The translations under genes and the position numbers were made by a program. Below are positions 7,960 through 16,910 of a stretch of 64,000 nt of DNA, piece after piece. The notes under the pieces are model-generated. The model saw nothing but the letters and a program-made list of their open reading frames with translations, ran no database searches and was not told the origin of the DNA. Within the stretch, counting starts at the first letter, position 1. Every line of letters begins with the position of its first letter. Source of the stretch: Streptomyces sp. CBMA152 (GTDB taxonomy: Bacteria > Actinomycetota > Actinomycetes > Streptomycetales > Streptomycetaceae). The stretch spans positions 62,001 through 126,000 of the forward strand of contig NZ_MECJ01000022.1 of the NCBI RefSeq assembly GCF_014596475.1, written 5' to 3'.

Positions 7960-8697
7960 ATGAACGAGCGAGTTGTGATCATCGGCGGCACGTCCGGCAT
8001 CGGCCTGGCCACCGCCCGGCGCCAGCTCAGCGAGGGCCGGGACGTGGTCGTCACCGGCCGCTCCCCCGAGCGGCTGCAGGCCGCGCTGGCCGAGCTGAGT
8101 GCCCTGGAGGGGGCGGTGGGCACGGCGACCGGCGAGGTCGTGGACGCCCGGGACGAGGCGGCGACCCTGCGGTTCTTCACCGGCCTGGGGCGGGCCAACC
8201 ACGTGGTCGTGGCCGCCACGGGTTCCACCGCGGCGGGACCGTTCCGGTCGGTGACGACGGATGCCTTGCGCGAGGCGTCCGAGGGCAAGCTCATAGCGCA
8301 CGCCCTCACGGCCCGGGCCGCCCTTGAGGTCCTCTCCCCCGGCGGGTCCCTCACCTTCCTGACGGCCGCGTCGGCGGGCGCCGCGATGCCCGGCACGGCG
8401 GGTCTCGCGGCGGTCAACGCCTCGGTGGCGGCGATGGTTCCCGTCCTCGCGGTCGAGCTGGGCCCGGTCCGGGTCAACGCGGTCTCGCCGGGCATCGTGG
8501 ACACGCCGTGGTGGGACTGGATGGACGCGGACACCAAGGCCGAGACCTTTGCCTCGTACGCCAAGTCCACCCCGGCCGGCCGCTGCGGCGCCCCCGAGGA
8601 CATCGCGGACGCGATCGCGTTCCTCATAGGCAACAGCTTCACCACGGGTGTGGTCCTCACCGTGGACGGCGGCGCACGACTCTCGTCCGGCGCGTAG
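7960..8697 (+). CDS. SDR-family protein lacking the usual Tyr/Lys pair
   Basis: 245 residues. The Rossmann fold is clear: IIGGTSGIGLATAR at the N-terminus for NAD(P), VVVAATG in place of NNAG, VRVNAVSPGIVDTPWW and a C-terminal TGVVLTVDGG. At the catalytic helix, where SDRs have YxxxK, this protein reads GLAAVNASVAAM, so the Tyr and Lys are both absent. It may bind cofactor without ordinary SDR chemistry, or use other residues. A GGAAGG ribosome site precedes the ATG. It is divergent from the TetR gene and probably repressed by it. Confidence 0.85.
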   Translation: MNERVVIIGGTSGIGLATARRQLSEGRDVVVTGRSPERLQAALAELSALEGAVGTATGEVVDARDEAATLRFFTGLGRANHVVVAATGSTAAGPFRSVTTDALREASEGKLIAHALTARAALEVLSPGGSLTFLTAASAGAAMPGTAGLAAVNASVAAMVPVLAVELGPVRVNAVSPGIVDTPWWDWMDADTKAETFASYAKSTPAGRCGAPEDIADAIAFLIGNSFTTGVVLTVDGGARLSSGA

Positions 8698-8740
8698 GGC
8701 GTAGTACCGAGGGGGGAACGGGGTGAGGTCGGGGCGCGGA

Positions 8741-10048
8741 TCAGGCGGCGTCGGCCAGCCCCGGCTCGGCAACCGCGTCGGGCTTGGCCACCACGCCCGA
8801 TTCGGCCCGCGTGCTTGGCTCAGCCACCGCGTCGAGCTCAGCCACCGCCCCCGCCACCTCACCCGGCTCGGCCACGGCAATCACGCCCGGCTCCGCCAGC
8901 GCCCCCGGGACGACCGCGTTCTGGCCGAACTTGGCTCGGGCTCGGTCGGCCACCGCCTCGATACGCCGCACTCGGTCGTCCGTCGGGTCGAACGTCAGCT
9001 GGCGGGAGGCGCGGCGGGCGGGCATCAAGCCCTCGGCCCGCAGGGAGATGCCCCGGACGCGGGCGCGCTGGAGGCCGAGCGAGTCGTGGATCGCGTACGC
9101 CAGCGCGGTGAGCGCGGGCGAGTGGGCCGTGGGCTCACGCAGGGTGCGGCCGCGTGTGGTGCTGGACCGGTCGGCGTACCGCACGGTCAGGGTCAGGGAG
9201 CAACACACCTGCCCGTCCCGGCGCATCCGGACGCCCAGTTCCTCGGTGAGGGAGAGCAGCGCACGGCGTCGGCGCTCCGGGTCCACCTCGTCGCGGGGGA
9301 AGTAGCGTTCGGCACCGAGAGCGGGGGCGCCTCCCGGTGACAGCCAGGGGTGCGCGGCGGTGCTGGGCACGACAGTTTTGCGGTCGACGCCCAGGGCCCG
9401 CTCGTGGAGCTCGCGCCCGGCCCGCGCGCCCACGATCCGCTGCAGGGTGGCGAGCGGCGCGGCGGCGACCTTGCCGACCGAGTCGAGCCCGTACGAGCAC
9501 AAGGTGCGGGCGGTCGCGGGGCCGACGCCGTCCAGCGCGACGACGGGCTTCTCCGCGAGGAACTCCGTCACCTCGTCCGGGGACAGCACCAGGGTCGTGC
9601 CCGGCCGGGCGGCCCGGGCGGCCATCCTGGCCAGCATGGGGTTGGGCCCGGCGCCGATGGTGCAGCCCACTCCGCAGTGCGCGAGCGCCCTGACCCGTAG
9701 GACGGAGGCGAGCTGGGCCGCGTTCCATCCGAAGTACCGCTCGGCGCCCCGCACATCGACGAGCGCGGAATCCGGCGGGAGGGCCTGAACGGCGGGGGTG
9801 AGGCCGCCGAGCAGCCCGAGCAGCGCGGGAAGCACGGCCTCGACCCCGCTGCCGCCCGCACCCGTGGCACCACCACGGGCCCCCGCGTCCCTGACTACCC
9901 CGACACCTCTGACAGACCCGGCACCACTAACCGACCCCGCACCCCTGACAGTCCCGACAGACCTGACAGCCGCAGCCCCAGCCCCGTCAGGCCGCCCAGT
10001 AGGCCCATCGTCACCAGGAGGCATATGGAATCGCACGCAGAGGATCAT
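8741..10048 (-). CDS. imuB: ImuB-like Y-family polymerase homologue, probably non-catalytic
   Basis: 435 residues. The start MILCVRFHM aligns with the first strand of Y-family polymerases, but the metal-binding Asp is replaced (RFH instead of DMD). The later SIDEA motif is PDSAL, so the second acidic residue is lost. Residues ~12-75, where palm and fingers should be, are a Gly/Val/Arg/Ser low-complexity stretch. The palm then resumes, followed by helix-hairpin-helix (LDGVGPATARTLCSYG), little-finger-like domain and an Ala-Glu-Pro rich tail. ATGA overlap with the dnaE2 stop indicates translational coupling. The family role is as accessory factor for DnaE2 in SOS mutagenesis. Confidence 0.82.
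   Translation of the reverse strand: MILCVRFHMPPGDDGPTGRPDGAGAAAVRSVGTVRGAGSVSGAGSVRGVGVVRDAGARGGATGAGGSGVEAVLPALLGLLGGLTPAVQALPPDSALVDVRGAERYFGWNAAQLASVLRVRALAHCGVGCTIGAGPNPMLARMAARAARPGTTLVLSPDEVTEFLAEKPVVALDGVGPATARTLCSYGLDSVGKVAAAPLATLQRIVGARAGRELHERALGVDRKTVVPSTAAHPWLSPGGAPALGAERYFPRDEVDPERRRRALLSLTEELGVRMRRDGQVCCSLTLTVRYADRSSTTRGRTLREPTAHSPALTALAYAIHDSLGLQRARVRGISLRAEGLMPARRASRQLTFDPTDDRVRRIEAVADRARAKFGQNAVVPGALAEPGVIAVAEPGEVAGAVAELDAVAEPSTRAESGVVAKPDAVAEPGLADAA
8745..8905. repeat. Degenerate tandem repeats encoding an Ala-Glu-Pro rich tail
   Basis: Imperfect units around the core GGCTCGGC/CACCGC-type blocks encode repeated AEPG, AEPS or AVAE segments at the C-terminus of the ImuB-like protein. 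A second low-complexity block at about 9890-9990 encodes its Gly/Val/Arg-rich N-terminal insert. Both are coding repeats, not CRISPR. Confidence 0.6.
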
Positions 10049-13000
10049 CCCGCGCTCCCCGGGCTCTGATGCCACAACTTCCGTCCGGTGGCGGCTCGTT
10101 CGCCGGCGGGCTGGAGGTCGGCCCAAGGGTTCAGTTGGTACCCCGTGGACAACTCGATACGACGACCGTCGTCGCCCCGATCGGTCCGGCCCTCTTCCTT
10201 GTTGTCCTCCCGGCCACCGCTCCCCTCATCGGACGACGCTTCGGAAGACGGTTCCGACGGGGTCGACAAGCGGGCGGAGACCGCGTCCAGGCCGCCCTCG
10301 CGGCGCAGTTCGACCAGTTCGGCCAGGTTCCAGGCCGCGGCGCCCACCACGCTGAGGCTGCGTGGGCCGCGGCGCTGCACCACCCCTCGTACCAGCAGGA
10401 GCCAGGAATGGAAGACAGTGTGAGCACAGGCGGCGTGGCTGTCGCCGAAGAAGGCGAGGTCGACCAGGCCGGTGCCGTCGTCGAGCGTGGTGAAGATGAC
10501 CCGCTGGCCGGACCGGATCGGCGGGGTCTGGGTGGCCGCCTTGGCGCCCGCGACCAGGACGGTCTCACCGTGCACGGCGTCCCGCAGCCGCTTGGCCGAG
10601 ACCACGCCGAGCTCCTTCAGGAACGTCTCGTGATCCACCATCAGATGGCGGGAGGTGTCCATGCCGAGGACGCCCAGCTCGGCGCTGAGCCGTTCCGCGC
10701 CGTCGAGGTCGGGCAGCCCGGCGCGGGCCGTCCGCCGCCCGTCGGCGAGCGGGAGCTGGCCGCCGCCGGACCCGACCGCCCGCTGGGCGCGGTGGAGTTC
10801 GGCCAGGTGCAGCAGCAGGTCGCGCCGGTTGGCGCCGAACGCGTCGAGCGCGCCGACCTGGGCGAGCCGTTCGGCGACGGGGCGGCTCGGCCTGGCCCGC
10901 TGCCAGAAGTCGAGCAACGAGGCGTAGGGCTGCCCCTGTTGGATGCGGGCCGCCTCGGCCTCGCTGATTCCCTGGACGTCCGCGAGGGCGAGCCGGAGGC
11001 CCCAGACCCGGGTATTGGACACCAGTTCGATTTGATGAGCGACCGCGGACCGGTTCACATCGACCGGCAGGATGGGCACCCCGCGGCGGCGCGCGTCCGC
11101 CAGGAGCAGTCGCTTGGGGTACATCCCGGGGTCGTGGGTGAGCAGTCCGGCGTAGAAGGCGGCCGGGTGGTGGGCCTTGAGCCAGGCGGACTGGTAGGTC
11201 GGCACGGCGAAGGCGACGGCGTGCGCCTTGCAGAAGCCGTACGAGCCGAACGCCTTGATGATCTCCCAGGTGCGGTCGACCACTTCGGGCGAGTACCTGC
11301 GTGCCGCGTGCTCGGCGAACCAGATACGGGCCTTCTCCTGCGACTCGGGGTCGGAGAGCCCGCGCCGCAGCCGGTCGGCCTCGCCCCGGCCGCAGCCGGT
11401 CATGAGGTTCACCATCTCGATGATCTGCTCGTGGAAGACGACCACTCCGTAGGTCTCACCGAGGACGTCCGCGAGGTGCTCGTGCGGGTAGCGCACCGGG
11501 GCGCGGCCGTGCCGGGCCTCGATGAACGGCCGGACCATGTCGGCCGCGACCGGGCCGGGCCGGAAGAGCGAGATGTCCACGACCAGGTCGTGGAAGGTCG
11601 AGGGCTGCAGCCGCCCGATCAGATCGCGCTGGCCCGGCGACTCGATCTGGAAGCAGCCGAGCGTCTCGGTGGACCTGATGAGCCGGTAGGTCGGCAGGTC
11701 TCCCTGCGGCACCTGGCGCGGGTCGTCGAGGTCGAGGCGGCGGCCGGTGGTGCGGCCGATCTCGGCGACCGCGTGCGCCATCGCCGACTGCATCCGCACC
11801 CCGAGGACGTCGAGTTTGAGCAGCCCGAGGTCCTCCACGTCCTCCTTGTCGAACTGGGACATGGGGAACCCCTCGCCACTGGTCGGCACCACGGGGGTGC
11901 GGCGCAGCAGGGAGGCGTCCGAGAGCAGCACCCCGCAGGGGTGCATGGCGATACCGCGCGGCAGCGCGTCCAGCGCCTCGACCAGCTCCCACAGCCGCCC
12001 GTGCCGTCCCTGTTCCGCCGCGACCTCGCGCAGCTCGGGCAGTTCGGCCATCGCGGCGCGGGCGTCGCGGGCCCGGATGTGCGGGAAGGACTTGGCGATC
12101 CGGTCGATCTCGGCCGGGTCCATGGACAGGGCGGCGCCGACGTCCCGTACCGCGTGACGGACCCGGTAGGTCTCGGGCATGGCGACGGTGGCGACCCGTT
12201 CGGCGCCGAAGCGGTCGATGATCGCGCGATAGACGTCGAGGCGGCGGGCGGACTCGACGTCGATGTCGATATCGGGCAGTACGAAGCGCCGGGTGGAGAG
12301 GAAGCGCTCCATCAGCAGGCCGTGTTCGACGGGGTCGGCGTGGGCGATGCCGAGGAGGTGGTTGACGAGCGAGCCCGCGCTGGAGCCGCGCGCGGCCACC
12401 CGGATGCCCATCTTCCGTATGTCGTCGACGACTTGGGCGACGGTGAGGAAGTACGAGGCGAAGCCGTGGTAGGCGATGATGTCCAGCTCGTGGTGCATCC
12501 GCTCCCAGTAGGCACGGCTGCGGTCGTGGCCGCGCAGCACCATGCCGGCGGCGGCCCGGGAGGCCAGGACCCGCTGCGGGGTGCGGTCCGCAGCGCCGAC
12601 GAGGTACGGCTCCGGGAAGTAGCTGTACTTCTCGATGCCCAGTTCCTCCGCGGGGTCGACCAGGCACGCGGCGGCGGTGTCCTCGGTCGCGGCGAGCAGC
12701 CGGTGCGCGGCGTCGCGGCGCAGCCCTGCGGCCTCGGCGACCAGTTCGGCGGTGGCTGCCATGGCGGCCGGGTCCTTGAGCCAGCGCTCACCGCTGTCCA
12801 GACCCTTGCCCGGGTCGACGGGGAGGAGCCGGCGGGCCGCGTCCAGGACGTCGGCGACCGGGCCGAGCCCGGCGTCCGCGTACCGTACGGCGTTGGTCAG
12901 CACGGCTCGTACGCCCTGTTCGGCGGCGAAGCCGAGCGTGCGGGCGGCGAGGCGCAGCGAGCCGGGGCCGGTGCCCTGGAGGCCGTGGTGGACGACCTCC

Positions 13001-13548
13001 AGACGCAGGGCGTCGCCGTAGAGCTCGCGCCAAGGGGCGAGGAGGCGCACGGCGCGGTCCGGGCGGCCCCCGGCGAGCGCCCGGCCGACCTCGGAGTCGG
13101 GTCCGAGCAGCACGGTGAGCCCGTCGGCGGGCAGCGCGGGCCAGGACAGTACGGGCCGGTCGGCGGTGGTGTGGGCGGCGGTGATCAGCCGGCAGAGTTC
13201 CGCCCAGCCGGTCGCGCCGTCCCGGGCGAGGAAGGTGGCGCGCGGCGCCGACTCGTCGACGAAGGCGCCGCCCCGGACCGGGGTGCGCTGCCGCTGGGCG
13301 CGGGGGGCCGGCCGGGCGCCTTCGAGGAGGTGCTCCGGGACGGCGAGGTCTACGCCGAAGAGCGGGCGCACCCCCTCCTTCGCGCATGCCTTGGCGAAGC
13401 GCACGGCACCGGCGAGGGTGTCCCGGTCGGTGAGAGCGAGTGCGTCCATCCCCCGTTCGGCGGCGCGTTCGGCCAACCGTTCCGGGTGGGAAGCCCCGTA
13501 CCGCAGGGAGTACCCCGAAACGGTGCGCAGATGCGTGAAACCGGGCAT
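10045..13548 (-). CDS. dnaE2: Error-prone DNA polymerase III alpha subunit DnaE2
   Basis: 1167 residues, the usual DnaE2 length. The N-terminal PHP domain starts FTHLRTVSGYSLRYG and lacks the metal-binding HxH of replicative DnaE1, as expected for DnaE2. The palm has LPDIDIDVE (near residue 426) and LGLLKLDVLGVRMQSAM (the third catalytic Asp). The C-terminal OB fold (VIFTTLDDGTGLVDLAFF) is present. The ATG at 13548 has an AGGAGGT ribosome site; upstream sequence in frame is not conserved-looking. It is the first gene of a dnaE2-imuB operon, with a LexA-like box about 60 bp upstream, so DNA damage induction is likely. No ImuA-like gene lies in the operon. Confidence 0.95.
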   Translation of the reverse strand: MPGFTHLRTVSGYSLRYGASHPERLAERAAERGMDALALTDRDTLAGAVRFAKACAKEGVRPLFGVDLAVPEHLLEGARPAPRAQRQRTPVRGGAFVDESAPRATFLARDGATGWAELCRLITAAHTTADRPVLSWPALPADGLTVLLGPDSEVGRALAGGRPDRAVRLLAPWRELYGDALRLEVVHHGLQGTGPGSLRLAARTLGFAAEQGVRAVLTNAVRYADAGLGPVADVLDAARRLLPVDPGKGLDSGERWLKDPAAMAATAELVAEAAGLRRDAAHRLLAATEDTAAACLVDPAEELGIEKYSYFPEPYLVGAADRTPQRVLASRAAAGMVLRGHDRSRAYWERMHHELDIIAYHGFASYFLTVAQVVDDIRKMGIRVAARGSSAGSLVNHLLGIAHADPVEHGLLMERFLSTRRFVLPDIDIDVESARRLDVYRAIIDRFGAERVATVAMPETYRVRHAVRDVGAALSMDPAEIDRIAKSFPHIRARDARAAMAELPELREVAAEQGRHGRLWELVEALDALPRGIAMHPCGVLLSDASLLRRTPVVPTSGEGFPMSQFDKEDVEDLGLLKLDVLGVRMQSAMAHAVAEIGRTTGRRLDLDDPRQVPQGDLPTYRLIRSTETLGCFQIESPGQRDLIGRLQPSTFHDLVVDISLFRPGPVAADMVRPFIEARHGRAPVRYPHEHLADVLGETYGVVVFHEQIIEMVNLMTGCGRGEADRLRRGLSDPESQEKARIWFAEHAARRYSPEVVDRTWEIIKAFGSYGFCKAHAVAFAVPTYQSAWLKAHHPAAFYAGLLTHDPGMYPKRLLLADARRRGVPILPVDVNRSAVAHQIELVSNTRVWGLRLALADVQGISEAEAARIQQGQPYASLLDFWQRARPSRPVAERLAQVGALDAFGANRRDLLLHLAELHRAQRAVGSGGGQLPLADGRRTARAGLPDLDGAERLSAELGVLGMDTSRHLMVDHETFLKELGVVSAKRLRDAVHGETVLVAGAKAATQTPPIRSGQRVIFTTLDDGTGLVDLAFFGDSHAACAHTVFHSWLLLVRGVVQRRGPRSLSVVGAAAWNLAELVELRREGGLDAVSARLSTPSEPSSEASSDEGSGGREDNKEEGRTDRGDDGRRIELSTGYQLNPWADLQPAGERAATGRKLWHQSPGSAG

Positions 13549-13605
13549 CCGCACCTCCTGGACCAGTCGTTCTCGCGTTCCCCCTCCTTCACCATAGACC
13601 ATTTT

Positions 13606-13621
13606 TCGAACATGCGTACGA
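13606..13621. promoter_or_regulatory. LexA/SOS box upstream of dnaE2
   Basis: TCGAACATGCGTACGA matches the actinobacterial/Gram-positive SOS dyad TCGAAC-N4-GTTCGA at 11 of 12 fixed positions. Two further half-site-like elements follow: GTTCGA at 13627-13632 and the palindrome GTTCGAAC at 13640-13647. Together they suggest one strong and possibly overlapping weak LexA sites in the dnaE2 promoter region. Confidence 0.75.
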
Positions 13622-13728
13622 CATGCGTTCGAGCGACTTGTTCGAACAGCCGGGACGGGCCGGGCGGCTGTCAGCCATTCGGCCCACCCCTGACTGCGCG
13701 AGCCCGGCCCGCCCCGGAGCGTGAGGGC

Positions 13729-14766
13729 ATGACCTTCCTCGACGAGGTGAAGAACGCCGTCACCGTGCGGGCCGCGCTGCTGGTCATCGGGGTGCTCGGG
13801 CTGATGGTCGCGTTCATCACGTCCTACGCGGGGGCCTTCCACAGCCCCAAGCCGAAGGACGTCCCGTTCGGGGTGGTCGCGCCCCCGCAGATCAGCGCAC
13901 AGGCAGTGCAGCGGCTGAACGCGGTGCCCGGCGGCGCCCTCGACGCCCGCGCGGTCACCGACCGGGCCGCGGCCGTCAAGAAGCTGCGCGAGCGCGACCT
14001 CGACGCCGCGCTCATCGTCGACCCGGCCTCCACCACCGACACCCTGCTCGTCGCGAGCGGCGGCGGGGCGTCCCTCTCGGGTGCCGTCGAGCTGGTCACG
14101 ACCGCGATCGAGAAGGCCGAGCAGCGCACCCTGAAGGTGGTGGACGTCGCCCCGGCCGATCCGAAGGACACCCGCGGCCTGTCGTCGTTCTACCTGATCG
14201 TCGGCTGGTGCGTGGGCGGCTACCTCTGTGCCGCGATCCTGGCGATCAGCCATGGCGCACGGCCCGCCAACACCCAGCGGGCGGTGATCCGCCTCGCCGC
14301 GCTCGCGGTGTACGCGATCGCCGCCGGGCTGCTCGGCGCGCTGATCATCGGGCCGGTGCTCGGCGCACTGCCCGGCAGCTACCTCGGGCTCGCCGGGCTC
14401 GGCGCGCTGGTGGTGTTCGCCGTCGGCGCCACGACCCTGGCCTTCCAGGGGCTCGCCGGGATCGTCGGCATCGGGCTCGCGATCCTGGTCATCGTGGTCC
14501 TGGGCAATCCGAGCGCGGGCGGCGCCTATCCGTATCCGCTGCTGCCGCCGTTCTGGAAGGCGATCGGGCCCGCGCTACCACCGGGCGCGGGCACCTGGAC
14601 GGCGCGCTCCATCGCGTACTTCCGGGGCAACGCGGTCACCGGGCCGCTCCTGGTGCTCTCCGCCTGGGCGGTGGGCGGCGCCCTGGTCACGATGGTCATG
14701 GCCGTGCTGCGCCAGCGGGGCGAGCACCCCGAGGACGAGGCGCTGGAAGTCGGGGCGAGGGCATAA
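13729..14766 (+). CDS. DUF3533-type membrane protein (ABC-2 permease-like)
   Basis: 345 residues. One N-terminal transmembrane helix (AALLVIGVLGLMVAFITSYAG) is followed by an extracytoplasmic domain of about 130 residues. Five more hydrophobic segments follow in the C-terminal half (from FYLIVGWCVGGYLCAAILAI to LLVLSAWAVGGALVTMVMAVL). This topology is that of DUF3533/YhgE-like proteins related to ABC-2 permeases. A late PPFWKAIGPALPPGAG segment is typical of the group. There is no ATPase partner nearby, and transported substrate is unknown. The ATG is 117 bp past the LexA box, but the gene faces away from dnaE2 and may or may not share that control. Confidence 0.85.
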   Translation: MTFLDEVKNAVTVRAALLVIGVLGLMVAFITSYAGAFHSPKPKDVPFGVVAPPQISAQAVQRLNAVPGGALDARAVTDRAAAVKKLRERDLDAALIVDPASTTDTLLVASGGGASLSGAVELVTTAIEKAEQRTLKVVDVAPADPKDTRGLSSFYLIVGWCVGGYLCAAILAISHGARPANTQRAVIRLAALAVYAIAAGLLGALIIGPVLGALPGSYLGLAGLGALVVFAVGATTLAFQGLAGIVGIGLAILVIVVLGNPSAGGAYPYPLLPPFWKAIGPALPPGAGTWTARSIAYFRGNAVTGPLLVLSAWAVGGALVTMVMAVLRQRGEHPEDEALEVGARA

Positions 14767-14797
14767 CAAACGTACACCGTACGGTAATTGACAGTCC

Positions 14798-14813
14798 GTC
14801 AGCGACGGCTGAC
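14798..14813. terminator. Small hairpin between converging genes
   Basis: GTCAGC, GACG loop and GCTGAC form a perfect 6-bp stem between the ends of the DUF3533 gene and the SPFH gene. It is short and without T-tract, so the call is tentative. Confidence 0.35.
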
Positions 14814-14838
14814 CGAGTCCTCCGCCACAACCGGCCGC

Positions 14839-15729
14839 TCACGGCCCCTCGGGCCCCTCGATGGAAGGCGGCTCGCCGACCGAGCCCTCCACCGCCTCCT
14901 CGACCTCGAACTCCAGGCTCGAATGAGCCTGCGCCGCCGGGGGTTCGGGGGCGGCGGGCGGCGGACCCTGCGGGGCCGCACGTTCCAGGAAGCGCAGCAG
15001 TTCCACCGGGAACGGCAGCACCAGCGTCGAGTTCTTCTCGGCCGCGACCGCCACCACCGTCTGGAGCAGGCGCAGTTGGAGCGCCGCGGGCTGCTGCGAC
15101 ATCACGCCGGCCGCCTCGGCCAGCTTCTTCGACGCCTGGAGCTCCGCGTCCGCGTTGATGACCCGGGCCCGGCGCTCGCGGTCGGCCTCGGCCTGGCGGG
15201 CCATCGACCGCTTCATCGTCTCCGGGAGCGAGACGTCCTTGATCTCCACCCGGTCGATCTGCACGCCCCAGCCCATGGCCGGGCTGTCGATCATCAGCTC
15301 CAGGCCCTGGTTGAGCTTCTCGCGGTTGGAGAGCAGATCGTCGAGGTCGCTCTTGCCGATGATCGAGCGCAGCGAGGTCTGGGCCATCTGGGAGACCGCG
15401 AAGCGGTAGTCCTCGACCTGGATGACCGCGTCCGCCGGGTCGACCACCTTGAAGTAGATCACCGCGTCCACCCGGACCGTGACGTTGTCCCGGGTGATGC
15501 CGTCCTGCGCCGGGACCGGCATCGTCACAATCTGCATGTTCACCTTGTGGAGCCGGTCGGCGAAGGGAAGGATCAACGTGAACCCGGGGCCGCGCACCCC
15601 GTCCCTGAGCTTTCCCAGCCGGAAGACCACACCGCGTTCGTACTGTTTGACGACCCGGGCCGCCGCCAGTACGTACACGAGCCCGGCGGATCCGGCAGCC
15701 ACTGCCGCCGCCACCAATGCTTCGACCAT
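14839..15729 (-). CDS. SPFH/Band 7 (stomatin-like) membrane protein
   Basis: 296 residues. An N-terminal membrane helix (VAAAVAAGSAGLVYVLAAARVV) is followed by the Band 7 hallmark YERGVVFRLGKL and GPGFTLILPFADRLHKVNMQ. The coiled-coil-prone stretch with MARQAEADRERRARVINAD, and the later helix, are typical of stomatin/slipin proteins that oligomerise at membranes. The C-terminal 60 residues are Pro/Ala/Glu rich. No NfeD-like partner gene, which often accompanies such proteins, is adjacent. The ATG at 15729 begins just before the membrane helix. Confidence 0.92.
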   Translation of the reverse strand: MVEALVAAAVAAGSAGLVYVLAAARVVKQYERGVVFRLGKLRDGVRGPGFTLILPFADRLHKVNMQIVTMPVPAQDGITRDNVTVRVDAVIYFKVVDPADAVIQVEDYRFAVSQMAQTSLRSIIGKSDLDDLLSNREKLNQGLELMIDSPAMGWGVQIDRVEIKDVSLPETMKRSMARQAEADRERRARVINADAELQASKKLAEAAGVMSQQPAALQLRLLQTVVAVAAEKNSTLVLPFPVELLRFLERAAPQGPPPAAPEPPAAQAHSSLEFEVEEAVEGSVGEPPSIEGPEGP

Positions 15730-15842
15730 CACGGCCCCCAAGGGTCCGAATCGGACGTGTACTTCGACGGTAACTCCGCTTCCGTCCCGGGGGGAGTCCC
15801 GGTCACACTCCACTGAACGGGTAAAGCACGGGCGGGAGGGGA

Positions 15843-16814
15843 ATGCCGCAACAGTCAATGCCTGCATACGGCAATCGATACGGCCGGTGGGACGAGGGGC
15901 CAGCCGGCGGCCGGTATCGCGATCCACGACCGGAGGGGGCACGAGTGCGCGGTCGGGTGCGCGCGGCCGACGGGCGGCATCTGATGGTGGAGCGCTTCGG
16001 TGACCCGCGGGGCAGGCCGGTGTTCCTGCTGCACGGCACCCCCGGCAGCCGCCTGGGCCCCGCACCGCGCGGCATGGTGCTCTACCAGCGCCGGATGCAG
16101 CTGATCGCCTACGACCGGCCCGGCTACGGCGGCTCCGACCGGCTGGAGGGCCGCAGCGTCGCCGATGTCGTCCAGGACGTGCGGACGATCGCGGACAGTT
16201 ACGGGCTGGAGCGCTTCGCGGTCGTCGGGCGGTCCGGCGGCGCCCCGCACGCGCTGGCCTGCGCGGCCCTGCTGCCCGAGCGCGTCACCCGCACCGCGGC
16301 CCTGGTCACGCTCGCGCCCCGGGACGCGCCCGGGCTCGACTGGTTCGAGGGGATGACCGCGTACAACGTCGAGGAGTACACCACCGCGAGCGTCGACCCC
16401 GAGGAGTTCGCCGCCCGGCTCATCCCCCGCTCCGACGAGATCCGCAGAAACCCGATCCAGCTCCTGGACGAGCTGCGCCGCGATCTCACCCACGCCGACC
16501 GGATGGTGGTCAAGGACGCGGGCGTGCGCTCCATGCTGCTGCGCAACTACCAGGAAGCGCTGCGGACTTCGGCGTACGGATGGATCGACGACGCACTCGC
16601 GCTGAGCAGCCCCTGGGGGTTCGACCCCGCCGACATCACCGGTGAGGTGCTGCTCTGGCACGGCGTGAAGGACGTGTTCTCGCCCGTCGGCCACTCGCGC
16701 TGGCTCGCCGAGCGCATCCCGGGCGCGACGGCCGTACTGGAGCCGACCGCCGCCCACTTCGACGCCCTGCACGCGCTCCCCGACATCCTCACCTGGCTGA
16801 TCGAGGAGGACTGA
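15843..16814 (+). CDS. Alpha/beta hydrolase
   Basis: 323 residues. VFLLHGTPGSRLG supplies the oxyanion loop, YDRPGYGGSD follows, and FAVVGRSGGAPHALA has the nucleophile Ser in GRSGG. LWHGVKDVFSPVGHSRWLAERI likely contributes the acid residue, and TAAHFDALHAL the His. The first ~35 residues are polar and Arg/Gly rich and not part of the fold. A GGGAGGGG site precedes the ATG. The substrate is undetermined. It is divergent from the SPFH gene and converges with fxsT. Confidence 0.9.
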   Translation: MPQQSMPAYGNRYGRWDEGPAGGRYRDPRPEGARVRGRVRAADGRHLMVERFGDPRGRPVFLLHGTPGSRLGPAPRGMVLYQRRMQLIAYDRPGYGGSDRLEGRSVADVVQDVRTIADSYGLERFAVVGRSGGAPHALACAALLPERVTRTAALVTLAPRDAPGLDWFEGMTAYNVEEYTTASVDPEEFAARLIPRSDEIRRNPIQLLDELRRDLTHADRMVVKDAGVRSMLLRNYQEALRTSAYGWIDDALALSSPWGFDPADITGEVLLWHGVKDVFSPVGHSRWLAERIPGATAVLEPTAAHFDALHALPDILTWLIEED

Positions 16815-16841
16815 CCGCGAGGAACGGCCGACCGGCGGGAA

Positions 16842-16868
16842 CCGGTGCGATCACTCCAGTCGCACCGG
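16842..16868. terminator. Hairpin terminator between hydrolase and fxsT
   Basis: CCGGTGCGA, a 9-nt loop and TCGCACCGG form a perfect 9-bp stem, placed in the 96-bp gap between two converging genes. It likely ends both transcripts. Confidence 0.6.
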
Positions 16869-16910
16869 CCGTCCCGTCGCTCCGGTCACCGCCCCCGCGC
16901 ACCGGCGGAC

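Noticed and set aside
8745..9990. Tandem repeats as a CRISPR array
   Set aside because: The units are coding, imperfect and continuous, with no regular spacers.
10069..13728. Plus-strand open frame upstream of the DUF3533 start, opposite dnaE2
   Set aside because: Antisense to a confirmed polymerase; the DUF3533 gene begins at 13729 with a normal N-terminus.
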